From Ditylenchus dipsaci (lineage: Eukaryota; Nematoda; Chromadorea; Rhabditida; Anguinidae), in the NCBI GenBank assembly GCA_004194705.1, contig SADC01001341.1, forward strand, positions 186,001-250,000: a stretch of 64,000 nt of DNA. Direction: 5' to 3'. The position numbers were made by a program, and so were the translations under genes. Shown here piece by piece: positions 1 to 12,400 of the stretch; the first letter of the stretch is position 1, and each line of letters opens with the position of its first letter. A model generated the notes under the pieces. That model made no database searches. It saw only the letters and a program-made list of their open reading frames with translations, and was not told the origin of the DNA.

Positions 1-473
1 TTTGACATATCTTAATGCAAGTTTTTTTTCAATCCACTGTACCTGTTCCAAAGTTTGCGAAAACTCACAAGTGATATAAGCTTGTATTAAAACCACTCCA
101 AACAAGACGAATACATAAGTAGTTGTTTCTATTTTTTCATGAGTTGAAGTCATATCGATTAGAATACGTCGCAATCAATGATGAATTGAATAGAAGCGAC
201 TATATTGTTAAATATATTCAACAAAAAGCTGGAAATGATTAACAGAGAACACAGAAAAGACTTAAATATGGTTGCCCTTGATGAAAGAAAGGGGGCTAAA
301 ATTGAATCAGACATGTGAATCACACCAGTTAAGCCTTTAAAAAATGATTTTTTTTAAATAGAAGATGATATTCGATTCCAAGCACGTGAAAAAAACAATG
401 AAAACTAGAAAATAGATGGCGCTACTTGGATATACAATGCCCTCATCCTCCCGAAAACAGTAACTTTGATATA
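1..473. other. AT-rich intergenic sequence, nothing recognised
   Basis: No exon, RNA gene or element with clear ends is seen. A short stretch (about 206-270) recurs at 785-845, just inside the neighbouring MITE region. Confidence 0.4.
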
Positions 474-975
474 CAGTTGAGTCCCGTATCAGTGCACACC
501 TCAAAAGTTCGTTCCCGCCTAGGGTCCGACATTTTTTACTTACATTTTTGAAGTATTTTCAAAATTCTGATTTGTCAGTTTGGCCCGAAGTATCGCAGGG
601 ATTCCGATTTCGCCAGTCTTTTTTTGATGAAACCGGCAGTTTTTATATTTAGACCCCTTTTAGTGTACACCTTTTTAGAATTTGGATGTACACTAAAGAG
701 GGATTTGCGGTTCTAAATATAAAAACTGTTGTGTTTATCAAAAACGACTGGCGAAATCAGAATCCCTGCGATAATCCCTGCGATAAATATATTCAACAAA
801 AAGCTAGAAATGATTAACAGAGAACACAGAAAAGACTTGAATATAGTCCCCCGATACCGACTCCCGAAATTTTTCGCACCCGGTGCCGTTACACCTGCTT
901 CCAATATAACGAAACTGTCGTTATAACGAACATTTTGTCTGGCCACGCGGACGTCGTTATAACGAGAATCGACTG
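474..975. mobile_element. pogo/mariner-type MITE (CAGTTGAGTCCC ends)
   Basis: The element begins CAGTTGAGTCCC after a TA and ends GAATCGACTG before a TA, a TA target duplication with imperfect inverted ends. Its core carries the phrase TTCGTTCCCGCCTAGG that recurs inside sister elements near 36.75, 45.33 and 47.19 kb. It has no coding capacity. It may be a composite of two elements, because it is longer than most relatives here. Confidence 0.55.
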
Positions 976-979
976 TATA

Positions 980-1700
980 TTAATTTTTTTTTGTTATGTC
1001 AGCATATTTCACTTATATCGTATTTCTTCTGATAGAGCAGCATGTCGCTCTATTTTCAAAATTGAAAAATTGTCGGAGCATTTTGCCTATACCCCCACCA
1101 CTCAATTAACCTTGACCCCACCAGTGAATCAGCTTGGGGGACCAAGGCAACTTTTTTTTCAATTTCAAATCTCAGAGTAAGTCTTGAAAACAGTATATTT
1201 GACCTTTTAAATTATTATGATGCAAAAAATATCGGTATTGAAAATGAAAAAAATTGCCTTGTCGGAGCACATAAGCAAAGTGCGAAATGTTGGAGCACTT
1301 TGCTTATGTGCTCCGACAAGGCAATTTTTTTCATTTTTCAATACCGATAATTTTTCCATGATAATAATTTAAAGGTCAAATATACTGTTTTCAAGACTCA
1401 CTTTGAGATTCGAAACTGAAAAAATAAAAATAAAAAAAATTTGCATTGGTGCCCCAAGCTGATTCACTGGTGGGGTCAAGCACAGTTTGCGTGAGGACAA
1501 ATTTTCGGGCGTGAGGATGAGTAAGGATGAGGACGACGTGAGCTCATGAAATATGAGGTTGCGTGAGAATTTCAAAACAGCTCTCCTCACGTGAGGTTAG
1601 CTCACGTGAGAATCGGTCCTCATGAGGATGAGCTCACGATGTTGTGAGTTCATGCAAACCGTGGGTCAAGGTTAATTGAGAGGTGGGGGTATAGGTAAAT
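980..1700. repeat. Inverted-repeat cluster with GTGCTCCGACAAGG motif
   Basis: A short palindrome around 1255-1325 reads GTCGGAGCACATAAGC and then its complement. The same sequence, with the flanking phrase GCTGATTCACTGGTGGGGTC, recurs near 6.73-7.0 kb, so this is a dispersed non-coding repeat. A run of CTCACG/GTGAGG words lies at 1490-1640. No gene is seen. Confidence 0.5.
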
Positions 1701-1975
1701 TTAGCCAAATCGTCAATCAAAAATGGCATTAACTTTGAAATCCTAATCAAAAAATGAGGGGTGCAGCTCTATTAGAAGAAATACGGTAATTGCATGTTGC
1801 TAACGTGTTTTAAAAAATCATGGGCAGAGCAGATTCGTATTCGCGTTTCTTGCATTTGACAAAACTCGTATTCGCAAAATTCAAAATTGTATTCTTGGCG
1901 TTGTTTTTTTCGACCCATTTTTGCAGTCCACTCTTGGACAATTTAACACTCATTTTGTAGCCTATCTCAGTCTCT
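1701..1975. repeat. Dispersed repeat, near-identical to 8285-8545
   Basis: About 270 bp, starting near AATCGTCAATCAAAAATGG, are repeated almost base for base in direct orientation at 8285-8545. The 8.3-kb copy goes on into its own inverted arm and this copy does not. It is non-coding. Confidence 0.7.
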
Positions 1976-2428
1976 CACTCTTTTTAGGCCATCCTTAGTT
2001 TTATAGATACTTTTTGTTTTAGTTCGCTTTCATTCCGGAGAAAAAAACAGTCCACCAATTTTCAGAAAAAAAATTTCAGCTTGATGAAAATTTGGCGCTA
2101 GTGGCAAATAACGACATATTTTTCTGCAACATTTGGACATAAAAGATTGCTCGTTTAACGTGCTTTCGAATGAGTGGTCACATCTCAGTGGTAAAGGCAA
2201 GTTTTCCAGTTCATATGCTAAGTTTTCTCAAAAGCAGATTTTTTATTATGCCTGTGTTGGCTCAAAAAGTGCCCTTTAAACTTTGATGATTGCATTCATT
2301 TTGCATAAAAAATACGCTAGATCGAAAGAGCGTAAATTTTTACTCTAGAAATAGCCTAGACGAAGTCGAGAAGATGTTAATTTTATGCAAAACACACATA
2401 AATTGAGAAACTTCGCCTAAGAATCTCC

Positions 2429-2875
2429 TGCCCACACTGTGGTGGTCTTCTTGCTGATTTGACTTTTAACTTTTCTGCTTTACATTACTATTTTGTGTGT
2501 AATCATTCGTATTGTATCTGTGCTTACTTCTGATAATTTTAGAAATCGGCTATGATCAGAAAGCGAGAAATTCGACCTGCTTTTGTGTGACTGTGTCTGG
2601 AAATCTGCAGAAAAATCAGTACTTTACGTAAGTCATTTAAAAGTTGATTGCTTACCGGAAGTCTTTCTTCATGTTCAGCTATGAAAGCTCATCAAGAACA
2701 TGAAAAAAAATCTGGAAGCGTTTTCAAATTTGTGTCGCAAAAAAACGGTAGGTTTTCCTCAGTTTCGCATCAGGATGCGCCAGACAGCAACTTGAGAAAC
2801 ACAGGCCTGGTTGAGAAGAATTCCGCCGACTCCAAGAATCCTGAAATCGTGTTTCAGAGCAGAAGGAAAGCATAG
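2429..2875 (+). CDS. 3' part of an unrecognised gene (two or three exons)
   Basis: The last exon begins after a CAG acceptor at 2678, runs to TAG at 2873-2875 and is followed by AATAAA near 2920. The preceding exon (2543-2627, ending at a GTAAGT donor) reads as IGYDQKARNS then CFCVTVSGN. Upstream, a frame at 2426-2530 encodes a Cys-Pro-His-Cys-Gly-Gly motif with later Cys and His residues, suggestive of a zinc-binding segment. Its splice to the next exon is unclear. The last two exons are out of phase by one base, matching the single-base deletions seen in other genes here. The last exon is hydrophilic and Ser/Lys-rich. I do not recognise the family, and the 5' part is not visible. Confidence 0.4.
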
Positions 2876-3757
2876 TGAATCATAATCTCTCTTGTATGTA
2901 ATATCTTGTCTTGTGTTGATAATAAAGTTTTGCTGAAGTAGTAGGTCATGGAGCAGCAGTATTTTACGTAAAACGGAGATTCACGAGGGTTAGGGTCCCG
3001 AATTCGAAAATTAAACAGGAAGGGACCTACTTGTGCAAAATTTTTCAGGTGGTCAAGCTTTTTGACACAACCGTATTTCTCGCACATTGAGCATTTTTGA
3101 CATTATGAACTTCATTAAAAAAATAAGTAGGTTTGTGTAGATAAGTTCAAGCTAGTCTGTAAGAGCTTAGAGGTCGGCAAGCAAGCTTACTACCAGACAT
3201 AAGAAATTGAGAAAGATCCGCAATGTTCGATTTTAATGTTGTGATAATAAAGGTCTTAACCAAAAAAAATTCTTAGAAACAATCAAACATTTAAAAGAAA
3301 TCAAAAATAAAATTTGAAATAGATATAGTAAATTTTAAATATTGCTCCAAAATGTCTGGCATTTTGTTTTAACTGAAATGTTTGTAAATTCGAATTTTGA
3401 AACCCCGTGGCTCGCTTCTGAAACATCTACTGCTTTCTACTGTTTCTTAAAAAAATACTTCTGGTATCATGTCATTTATTTTCATTTTACTTTCAATCTT
3501 TGAAAATTCTTTATATTGATTTCCGGCGCTGCCGCAGTGTAAGGGGGGGGGGACCTCCCGAAAGAAATTTTTTGAACTTCTTCAAAATACCATTTTAAGC
3601 ATTTCTTACACGTTAAACATGATAAAAAAAAGTGTTTCCAACTACTTTTCTTCATAAAATGTCAATTTTCAGAAAAATGTATTTTCAAAATAATAAAAAA
3701 GTTCTTTTGGGCATTTTTCGACAAGAAAAGTTGATTTTTTGACGAAGAAAAGGTAAC
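2876..3757. other. Intergenic sequence after the poly(A) signal
   Basis: The region holds the presumed 3' UTR end and AT-rich DNA with homopolymers, including a G9 run near 3545. No exon or element with clear ends is seen. Confidence 0.4.
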
Positions 3758-4650
3758 ACTATAGAATGCCCCCCCAGCTAGCGAAAAATTTACTTTTCCT
3801 GAAGGGGAAGGACCCGTCCCATTTTGATTCTCGTGCTCTGAATAGGCACGGAAACACTTTGGTTTCCGGAAAATCGAAAAAAAAAAATTTTTCGATTTGC
3901 CTTGGTCCCCAAGGTAAAAAATTTAAGAAAATTCAAAAAAAATATTTTTTTGAATTCCCGCCAAAGCATTTTTAAAGGGATTTAGGGCTGTATTGGGAGG
4001 GGAGGGAATAAAAGGGCCACTTTCATGTCAAAATTATGAAAGAGTGAATTCTGGACTATTTCGGATGTCCTGCCATGTTTTTCAACTGGGCCGTGGCAAA
4101 AGAGACTCTATATGCATTTTATGATCAAGAATACTTCTCGGAATTATGTTTAAGGTAAGTGAGTGCGCGCATCTCTAGCTCTCAAGCACCCTTTGGGGCG
4201 CAGGGGGCTTGAGGGCTTGGAGTTGAGATGCGCACACCCACATACCTTAGACACAAATCACTCGAAAGTGACTCTGGATGCATGAAAAGCATGCATACCA
4301 GAGTTTATTTATGCGGTAGGCCCCAGTATTCAAACTATGTTCAACATCTTCTTGTTAATGGGCTCTGTGTGATTAGTGGCCTTCTTTTGTCCCTTCCCCT
4401 CCCAATACAGCCTAAATCCCTTAAAAAATGTTTTGGCGGGAATTCAAAAAAATATTTTTTTTGAATTTCTTAAATTTTTACCTTGGGGGACCAAGGCAAA
4501 TCGAAAATTTTTTTTTTTTCGATTTTCCGGAAACCAAAGTGTTTCCGTGCCTATTTAGAGCACGAGAATCAAAATGGGACGGGTCCTTTCCCCTTCAGGA
4601 AAAGTAAATTTTTCGCTAGCTGGGGGGGCATTCTATAGTATAGCCGAAGA
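3758..4650. repeat. Large inverted repeat (arms about 265 bp)
   Basis: The left arm (about 3758-4010) and right arm (about 4375-4640) are near-perfect reverse complements, starting CTATAGAATGCCCC and ending in its complement. The arms contain TTGCCTTGGTCCCC. The 360-bp centre holds another dispersed repeat (4200-4345). No target duplication of clear length was found, so the class is unknown. Confidence 0.65.
4200..4345. repeat. Dispersed repeat with CCAGAGTCACTTTCGAGTG core
   Basis: This block, with GCGCATCTC and TATGCGGTAGGCCCCAGT flanking a small hairpin around ATGCATGAAAAGCATGCAT, recurs inverted at about 5200-5330, directly at 20665-20790, and partly near 58.57-58.66 and 63.39-63.57 kb. 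It has no coding capacity and is probably a short fold-back element. Confidence 0.7.
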
Positions 4651-4747
4651 AAAATTTTTTGACCAAAAATTGACTTTTTGTTTTGGGGGACCAAGGTAAA
4701 CCACCCAAAAATGGTACCTGAAGACTCTTAAAAGATGGGATTTGAAC

Positions 4748-5178
4748 GGGCAGCCGACGATTGCGCCATTTCAAATTGCGCCAATTCAGATTGCGCCACA
4801 TTCAAATTGCGCCAATGCAGATTGCGCCACTGCAAATTGCGCCAAAATCAGATTGCGCCACTGCAAATTCCGCCAAATCAAATTGCGCCACTATATACTC
4901 TAATAAAAGTTAAGCAAATGTATTTTTTAATCTGATCTCAACGGATTTTGTTCCCTTCTAATATTAGGGGTGACTCTTTTCATGTCCTTCAATGATCAAT
5001 TTCAGTAAAATGACCAGAAATTGGCAGGCTTGTAATGGCGCAATTTGCGGTGGCGCAATTCGATTTTGGCGCAGTTTGCAGTGGCGCAATTTGCAGTGGC
5101 GCAATCTGCATTGGCGCAATTTGAATGTGGCGCAATCTGAATTGGCGCAATTTGAAATGGCGCAATCGTCGGCTGCCC
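4748..5178. mobile_element. hAT-type MITE built from ATTGCGCCA repeats
   Basis: Terminal inverted repeats start GGGCAGCCGACGATTGCGCC. A perfect 8-bp target duplication ATTTGAAC flanks the element (4740-4747 and 5179-5186), the hAT signature. Each arm is a tandem array of a roughly 13-bp unit containing ATTGCGCCA; the centre is unique AT-rich DNA. Open frames through it (Ile-Ala-Pro or Cys-Ala rich) are repeat artefacts, not genes. Confidence 0.88.
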
Positions 5179-5440
5179 ATTTGAACATAGTTTTGTTGAC
5201 TGGGGCCTACCGCATAAAGAAACTCTGGTATGCATACATTTTTTATGCATCCAGAGTCACTTTCGAGTGATTTGTGTCTAAGGTATGTGGGTGTGCGCAT
5301 CTCAACTCCAAGCCCCCTGAGCTCCCGAAGGTCAAAAAATTTTCTTCTTCAAAAAATCTACGCATTTCTCATCATGAGTCTTAAATGTCAATTTTCAGAA
5401 TTTTTTTTAGGGTGAATGATTATTTTCAAGGTATTCTACT

Positions 5441-5503
5441 CAGAGGTGGGCAAAGATCAGATCGAGATCAGATCGGATTGATCTGATTTTTCGCCCACCC
5501 CTG
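5441..5503. mobile_element. 63-bp mini hAT element (CAGAGGTGGGCAAAG end)
   Basis: It starts CAGAGGTGGGCAAAGATC and ends CGCCCACCCCTG. The flanks ATTCTACT and ATTTTACT match at 7 of 8 bases. Its ends match the larger element at 8953-9730, so it is probably a deleted relative. Confidence 0.65.
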
Positions 5504-5740
5504 ATTTTACTCTGTTTCGGTCACTGGAGCGCGGTAAAAAAAGCCTATCTACACATTTCTTATCATGAGTCTTACTCGGAATGTCATCAACCCTGAAAAA
5601 AATTATGAATTTGACATTTTATGAAGCGGACTGTTTCTATTTTTAGTTTGCTCAAATTTTTAGTTAATATGTTACAAATACGTATAAGTACTAGTTTATT
5701 ATTTATCTTGTGATTAGTAAAATATAATTTTTCAATAAAG

Positions 5741-5893
5741 ATGAGCACAGAACTTTGCAAACGTCAAGAAGATGAGAAACAACCAGGTTACTAATTTTTT
5801 TGTTAAAATAACACGGTGTTTTTTAATACAGTCGAAGACCACTTGGTTTGGTTGGTGCATAAAATATCCAGCAGAACTCTGGTTGGTTTATAG
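5741..5893 (+). CDS. Possible first exons of a + strand gene
   Basis: ATG at 5741 begins a short exon (MSTELCKRQEDEKQP) ending at 5786. A 45-bp intron with a GT start and a TACAG acceptor at 5831 follows. The next exon reads VEDHLVWLVHKISSRTLVGL to a TAG. It lies upstream of the Kelch exons on the same strand and could be their 5' end, but I see no similarity that proves this. Speculative. Confidence 0.2.
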
Positions 5894-5959
5894 ATGAGCA
5901 TTTAAACCAAAAGAATGATTTTCAAGACAAAAATATGAAAAAATTTTTTTTTGAAAAAA

Positions 5960-6045
5960 CCGGCGCGAGATGTCTAACGCGAGGTGTCTTCTAAAGAACC
6001 GACGCGAGATGTCCAACGCGAGATGTCCCCGATGCGAGATGTCCT
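5960..6045. repeat. Tandem CGCGAGATGTCC units
   Basis: Five imperfect copies of a unit like ACGCGAGATGTCCA follow one another. No matching inverted arm was found nearby. It resembles the repeat-unit arms of the fold-back elements elsewhere in this window. Confidence 0.5.
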
Positions 6046-6284
6046 TATACCGAAGTGTACCCCCCCCCCCTTTGCAAAGAGTATTTTTCTCTAACACGGG
6101 AAAGGCACGACCACCCGTCACGTATCAAAGAACGTTATATACCAAAAGATAGCCTTTTTTGAGCTGGTCACGAAACCATTCGCAAAACCTGCTACGCGCT
6201 AAACTGCGCCGAGATATTGACTTTTGAAATTTAGAAATTACGGGAGTTACTGCCTATAGCAGATCGACAACAGTATTGAACAGA

Positions 6285-6358
6285 TATGTGTGGTGCAGTG
6301 GTATTGGTTCGGGCTCTCGTTTTATGTCGAAGGTTCGATTCCCAATCAGTGCATTTTT
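6285..6358 (+). repeat. tRNA-like (SINE-like) sequence with A and B boxes
   Basis: TGGTGCAGTGGTATTGG at 6291 resembles a polymerase III A box, GGTTCGATTCC at 6332-6342 is a perfect B box, and a T7 run follows. The acceptor and T stems do not pair properly, so this is not a working tRNA gene. A tRNA-derived SINE or tRNA relic fits best. Confidence 0.5.
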
Positions 6359-6483
6359 TTAAATTTCCTGTTCAACTTTAATTGAACTTTTTTTCTCGTG
6401 AGGCAGCAAGTAATCTATTTTTATTGATAAATAATAAACAATCAATTTGAATTTGAAAAATAAAAAAATACTTTTTTTTTCAG

Positions 6484-9400
6484 CTCCAATGCCCAGAAAA
6501 TTAGCAGTGCTTGGAATAGATTTGGATTACCTGTACATTTTTGGTGGACAGTGCAAAAAACACAAAACTGAAATAGATAAGACATGGCGCTACAATTTAC
6601 TCACCAAACAATGGAACGAACTAAATAATCATAACATGATGGATTATGGTCATAAATTTACTAGTGAACAAAGTATTTTTTTACGAATTTTATCATATCA
6701 TTATCGCCGATTTTCGTTGTGTCAGCATATTTTACTTATGTCGTATTTCTTCTGATAGAGCGGCATGTCACTCTATTTTTCAAAATTGGAAAATGTTGGA
6801 GCACTTTGCCTATGTGCTCCGACAAGGCTTTTTTTTCATTTTTCAATACCAATATTTTTTGCATCATAATAATTTAAAAGGTCAAATATACTGTTTTCAA
6901 GACTTACTCTGGGATTTGAAATTGAAAAAATAAAAATGAAAAAATTTGCATTGGTGCCCCAAGCTGATTCACTGGTGGGGTCAATGTTAATTGAGTGGTG
7001 GGGTATAGGTCGATTAAACACGGGAACGGCTGTACGTCCTGATGGTATGTGCAGAATTCTTGTGCAGAATTTTACGCTGAGCACAATGGTGAAAAAAAAA
7101 TTGAAAAAAGTAAGTCTACGGTGGTCAGCGGCCTTTGTAAGCCATCAATGTAACGATTTTTGCCTATGCCACTTCAAAGAGGTAAAACATGCCACTGTTT
7201 CAATATATTTTTTATATCTCATGTGCAAAAGAAATCGCAGATTGCGAGCTTTCAAATGTTTATCATGGAGGCATTTATGACAATCATATGAAATTTTTTT
7301 AGCTCACAAAACCATTGTGTTTTTTTTCAAAAACGATGTTCATACAAAATATATGAACAAAAAACCGTTATTTAGTTAATGGTTGATACTGTTCGACAGA
7401 GCAAGAAAAACTGCACCAGATAGTGCTTTGAAATAAACTGCAACCAGGCTTTTTGAGTGTTTAGCAAATGTTCAAAAGCATATACCAAAAGGTACCTTGA
7501 CCTGAAACTTCGATTTCGCTAGATAAATCTGAAATTCTGACACCTGATTGGTGTTCAGCATGGTCGATTTACTTTAGAAACTGTTCTTTGATTATCACAA
7601 TAATGTTGAATTTCAAATTCCGCTCAAGACAAAAACTATTTTAAACTCAAATTTTTTCACATTTCAAATGATTTTTGTCTCGAGCGGAATTTGAAATTTG
7701 ACAGTGATTGTGATAATTAAAGGACTTTTTCTCAAGTAAATTGACCATGCTAAACACGAATCAGGTGTCAGAATTTCAGATTTATGTAGCGAAATCGAAT
7801 TTTCAGGTCAAGATATCTTTTGTATATACTTTTGAACGCTGGCTAAACACTCAAAAAGCCTGGTTTAGATTACTTAAATACACTTTCTGGCACATTTTTT
7901 CTCGCTCTGTCGAAAAGTATCAACCAGTAATTAAATTCACTTTTCCGTACATATTTTTGTATGAACATCATTTTTGAAAAAAAAACTCAATGGTTTCTGC
8001 GAGCCAAAAATTTTTCATATGATTGTCATAAATGCCTCCACGATAAATCATTTGAAAGCTCGCAATGTGCGATTTCTTTTGCACATGAGATATAAAAAAT
8101 ATATTGAAACAGTGGCATGTTTCACCTCTTTGAAGTGGCATAGGCAAAAATCGTGACATTGATGGTTTAAAAGGCCGCTGACCACCGTAGAGTTACTTTT
8201 TTCAATTTTTTTTTCACCATTGTGCTCAGCGTAAAATTCTGCACAAGGACATACCGTCAGGACGTACAGCCGTTCCCGTGTTAACCAAATCGTCAATCAA
8301 AAATGGCATTAACTTTGAAATCCTAATCAAAAAATGAGGGGTGCAGCTCTATTAGAAGAAATACGGTAATTGCATGTTGCTAACGTGTTTTAAAAAATCA
8401 TGGGCAGAGCCGATTCGTATTCGCGTTTCTTGCATTTGACAAAACTCGTATTCGCAAAATTCAAAATTGTATTCTTGGCGTTGTTTTTTTGACCCATTTT
8501 GCAGTCCACTCTTGGACAATTTATCACTCATTTTGTAGCCTATCTCACTGGCTTCAAAATGAGTGGTACTTCCCAAAGAGTGGTCTGCGAAAGTGGGTCA
8601 AAAAAACAACGCCAAGAATACAATTTTGAATTTTGCGAATACGACATTTGTCAAATGCGAGAAACGCGAATACGAACAAATCACAGTATCACACTTGGGT
8701 CACACTAACTTCACCTACCATTTCTCGTAAATTTTATGGAACCTGAGTATTGATTTCCTGCTGGCTGCATTTTTGAAATTTGAGTAAAAGAGCTGTTCTC
8801 CGCCAATGCAAACATAAGAAACTCGTTGCCTTAGATGGCAATGCTCTTTTAAATGACCAAAAACCACAGGGACCAAGGCAAAGATTTTTTTTTCGAATAA
8901 TGTCCTTCTTACACTTTTTTGCGTTTTCTATCGTTTTCAAAGCACTAAAATACAGGGTGGGCAAAGATCAGATCTATCTAGATCAGATCAGTTCAGGTCG
9001 ATCTGAAATAATCTGACATATATATTTTTTTTGTCAAAATAGCCAAAATTTTGCGGAAACTCATTTTCTAGTCTGAAAGGACGTGGACTTGAAAGACCAA
9101 AAGCGACTGAAAGTTGGTTTTTCAAGGGTTTGCTAAAGGGGTGAAGTTTTTGCGAAAATTCGATTGCGCTTATCCGATTTTTTGATTGTTCGGCTCAATA
9201 GCTCAGAATCAAAAGCTAAAAGCCCTTGAAAGTTGGGTTTTGTGGTTTAATAAAGGAGTGGTGAACTTTTTGCAAAAACTCGATTGCGCTCACCAGAATC
9301 CCACTAAAATTGGCTAAATCGCTCAAAATACTACACGAATCATTCAGAACCACCCAAAACTACCCTAAAAACTGGTTCAGGTTAGTTAATTACTGGTTGT

Positions 9401-12400
9401 GAGTGGTCTACAATGGTTTGGGTGGTTCTGAATGGTTGAAGGTGGGATTTCGGGCGATTGAGCCGATCAAAGTGGATAGAGCACGATAGAACTGACCCAC
9501 CTCCGGAAAAACAACTTCCAGTGGCCTTGACCTTTCGGGGTGGATTCTGACTCAGAATTTCTGAATGATTTGTCGTTTTCAGACTAGAAAATTTGAATTT
9601 CCGCAAAATTTCGACCTAATTTGGCTATTTTGTCAACTACATTTGTCATGTCGATCTGACCTTGATCTGATATAAACTGATTTTGGCGGTCTGATCTGAT
9701 TTAGATCGATCTGATCTTTGTCCAGCCCTGCTAAAATATGCTTGGACCATGGAAAAGTGAGGTTTTGGCTATGGCCAAATAGTGTTATCCTGCCATATAG
9801 AGCTACTGGCTCAAATTGACCTAATTTTACATTATGAGCCTCAAGTAGCCTCTGTTGAATTTTTTTCAAATTTCATGCCCACAATTTCAGACAGCTGTGC
9901 ATGTAGCCCAATAACTGAGACACCATCATTTTTACTGGCTGAAAGTTATTATGTTAAGCAATCTGATGGCATGGATGAATTGATAAACAGCTTAAAAATA
10001 ATGTCTAAAGTTTCGGATTCATCATTCAACGTCGAACAAATTGAACTATTTGATGTAGATGACAGTTTGGGCACTGAAATAGAGCATTTCTACAACGAAG
10101 TACAACTTCATAGCAAGAACAAACATTGTTTTTACATATTCTACGACTGTAATAGGCGGCGTGTAGGTGAAAAAAGTTTTCCATTTAAAATTTATGATAT
10201 TTTTAACTGAAGATGTTGCTACCGGATTTCTTCTAATAAACAGCCATCCCCCCCCCTCCCCATAGTACGCAAAACCTATAAAATGACAATTTTCTGACAA
10301 ATTTTCTGGCGTTTTGAACATATATAATTCACTTGTAAATTTTATGGCTATAAGTAGTTTACGCCCTCAAAAACTGATTTACGCCCTCAAATTTATTATT
10401 TACGCCCTCAAATCAGAAATTGATCAAAATACTGATTTACGCCCTCAAATTGCTCATTTACGCCCTCAAATTTATATTTACGCCCTCAAATCGATCAAAA
10501 TGCTTATTTTAGCCATCAAATCATTTATTTACAGCCTCAAATTTCTCAGATTTACCATTAAATTTAAGATGCTTAAGAAGCGAGGGCCCGCTACCGAGTG
10601 GAAAACCATTATGCTCTGCAAGAACAAGGAGGAGATCGATGGCTGCTTGCTGAACACGGAAAGGATTATTGCTACGACTACGCTGAAGAAAGGAATCAGC
10701 GCAGCTACCGACCTCTACGTGTGCCAGTACTCGAAGAAGAAGCAAAAAGGGAAGTTGGACTGCAAGGCTACTGAAAAGCTCCTCTCGTAGCTCCGCTACT
10801 CAAAACATCTCACCAGTTCGCTCATCTAGACAACCGGTTTACAACGATTCAACGAGCTCTTCAAGTTAGATTATGGATATGCGTGAGTCTGATGTAATCG
10901 AAATTTTTAGAACGATCCAATGATGAAGAAGACAAAGCTTTCTCTACCGAACCTAAGACCATTGTAAAAGAAATATTATGAAGAAAACAAGAAGATAACA
11001 GGTAAGTAGCCTCCACTTCGCGGACTTGTTTAACTATAAGTTTAGAAGACGAAGACAGGCCATATGCAGTCGCTTTTTCTATGAGAATATCACAGTGCGT
11101 GGCGAAGACAAAGTTGAACGTCCGTCAGTGAAGCTTATTCTTGAGATATCAACTCTAAGGCACGTGCGCCGCCAATCCTTTTTAGTGGTTTTGCAAGCAG
11201 ATGGGATCTACAACTTAATAACGCTGAACTACCCTCTTCTGGTGAGTTATCATGTTATAGCAGAATCATCTCATCGCAAAATTTAGGTTGCCGCCTTCTT
11301 TGATGCCGACCAGATTCCCTTTCCCACTTTTACTGCTATCTCATCGCATGAGGCCACTTGGGCATACAGCAAATATTTTGGCGCCATAGCAAGTGCAGAT
11401 CAAGTCACCCCTACACTCCAAGCACTTCAAGGATGATGTGGCTGCCCTATCTCGGGCTACCGATATTTACGAATTTGCGGCAGTAAGCTCTAACGTCCAT
11501 CAATCCAGAAAAATCTTAGACACACTTCTTCAGCAGCAAGAACTCTTTCTCGACACTGGGATGCAAAGTGGGGTGGAATCGAACGTCTTTGGACTGCGTC
11601 CTTGAAGTTCTTCCAATCCTGGCTTCTTCGAGATGACTACCGTGGTGGACTTACAGACATGCTACCGAATTAGGAATGCCGTCCTTCACTACGAACAACG
11701 CCGAACTCCATGAAGAAAAAAGTTGTGCGTGCTTTAGACTTCTTGTCAAGTCATTTAATTATTGGAAATCGTTATTGTTGAATACGGCAAATAAATTATT
11801 AAACCATCACATTTTTTCCTTTGTTTTTATTGCTAGCAAAACGATCACCTAATGGCGACTCTAAAAGTAAGCAAAGCCTTGAAGTCAACAAAATAGGCGG
11901 ATGTTAGCCTATATAAACCTAGGTACGTATAATTTTAGCTGTTTTATAGTCGACGCTCTCCATAAGGAACCCCCTCCATAAGGGACAGAAAAGTGGGCCC
12001 ATTTGGTGACAGTTAGTATAATTTGACCTAAACCGACGCTCTACATAAAGGACGCTCTCTATAAGGGACAAAAAAGTCGGTCCTTTCGAGTTCCTTATGG
12101 AGAGCGTCGACTGTATTAATATTTTGACGGTCATATGTGTCAAAACGCTTAATATGGTGGTAGTTGCTGACAGCAAAGTCAGTGAATTCACTAAAAATTG
12201 GTAAAAAAATAGATGTACACCCAAGGGGATTAGAAATGACCTAGGCGATTTGTATATCAAGGTTTATCCCCTTTCAAGCAACTAGTGACAAGTCTGTCTT
12301 TTGATTTACATCTAGTTGCATAAGTTTGAGGATATAAATGAGCAGCTTGATGGCGAAAAAAAGCATTTTGATCAATTCGATAACATAAAAAGAAATTTGA

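Noticed and set aside
4735..5300. Several overlapping open frames rich in Ile-Ala-Pro, Cys-Ala or Trp-Arg-Asn
   Set aside because: They read through ATTGCGCCA tandem units in all frames; the block is a MITE with target duplications.
10350..10560. CRISPR-like array of TTTACGCCCTCAAA
   Set aside because: Units are contiguous with only short irregular spacers, the host is a nuclear eukaryotic genome, and the array is the end of a MULE.
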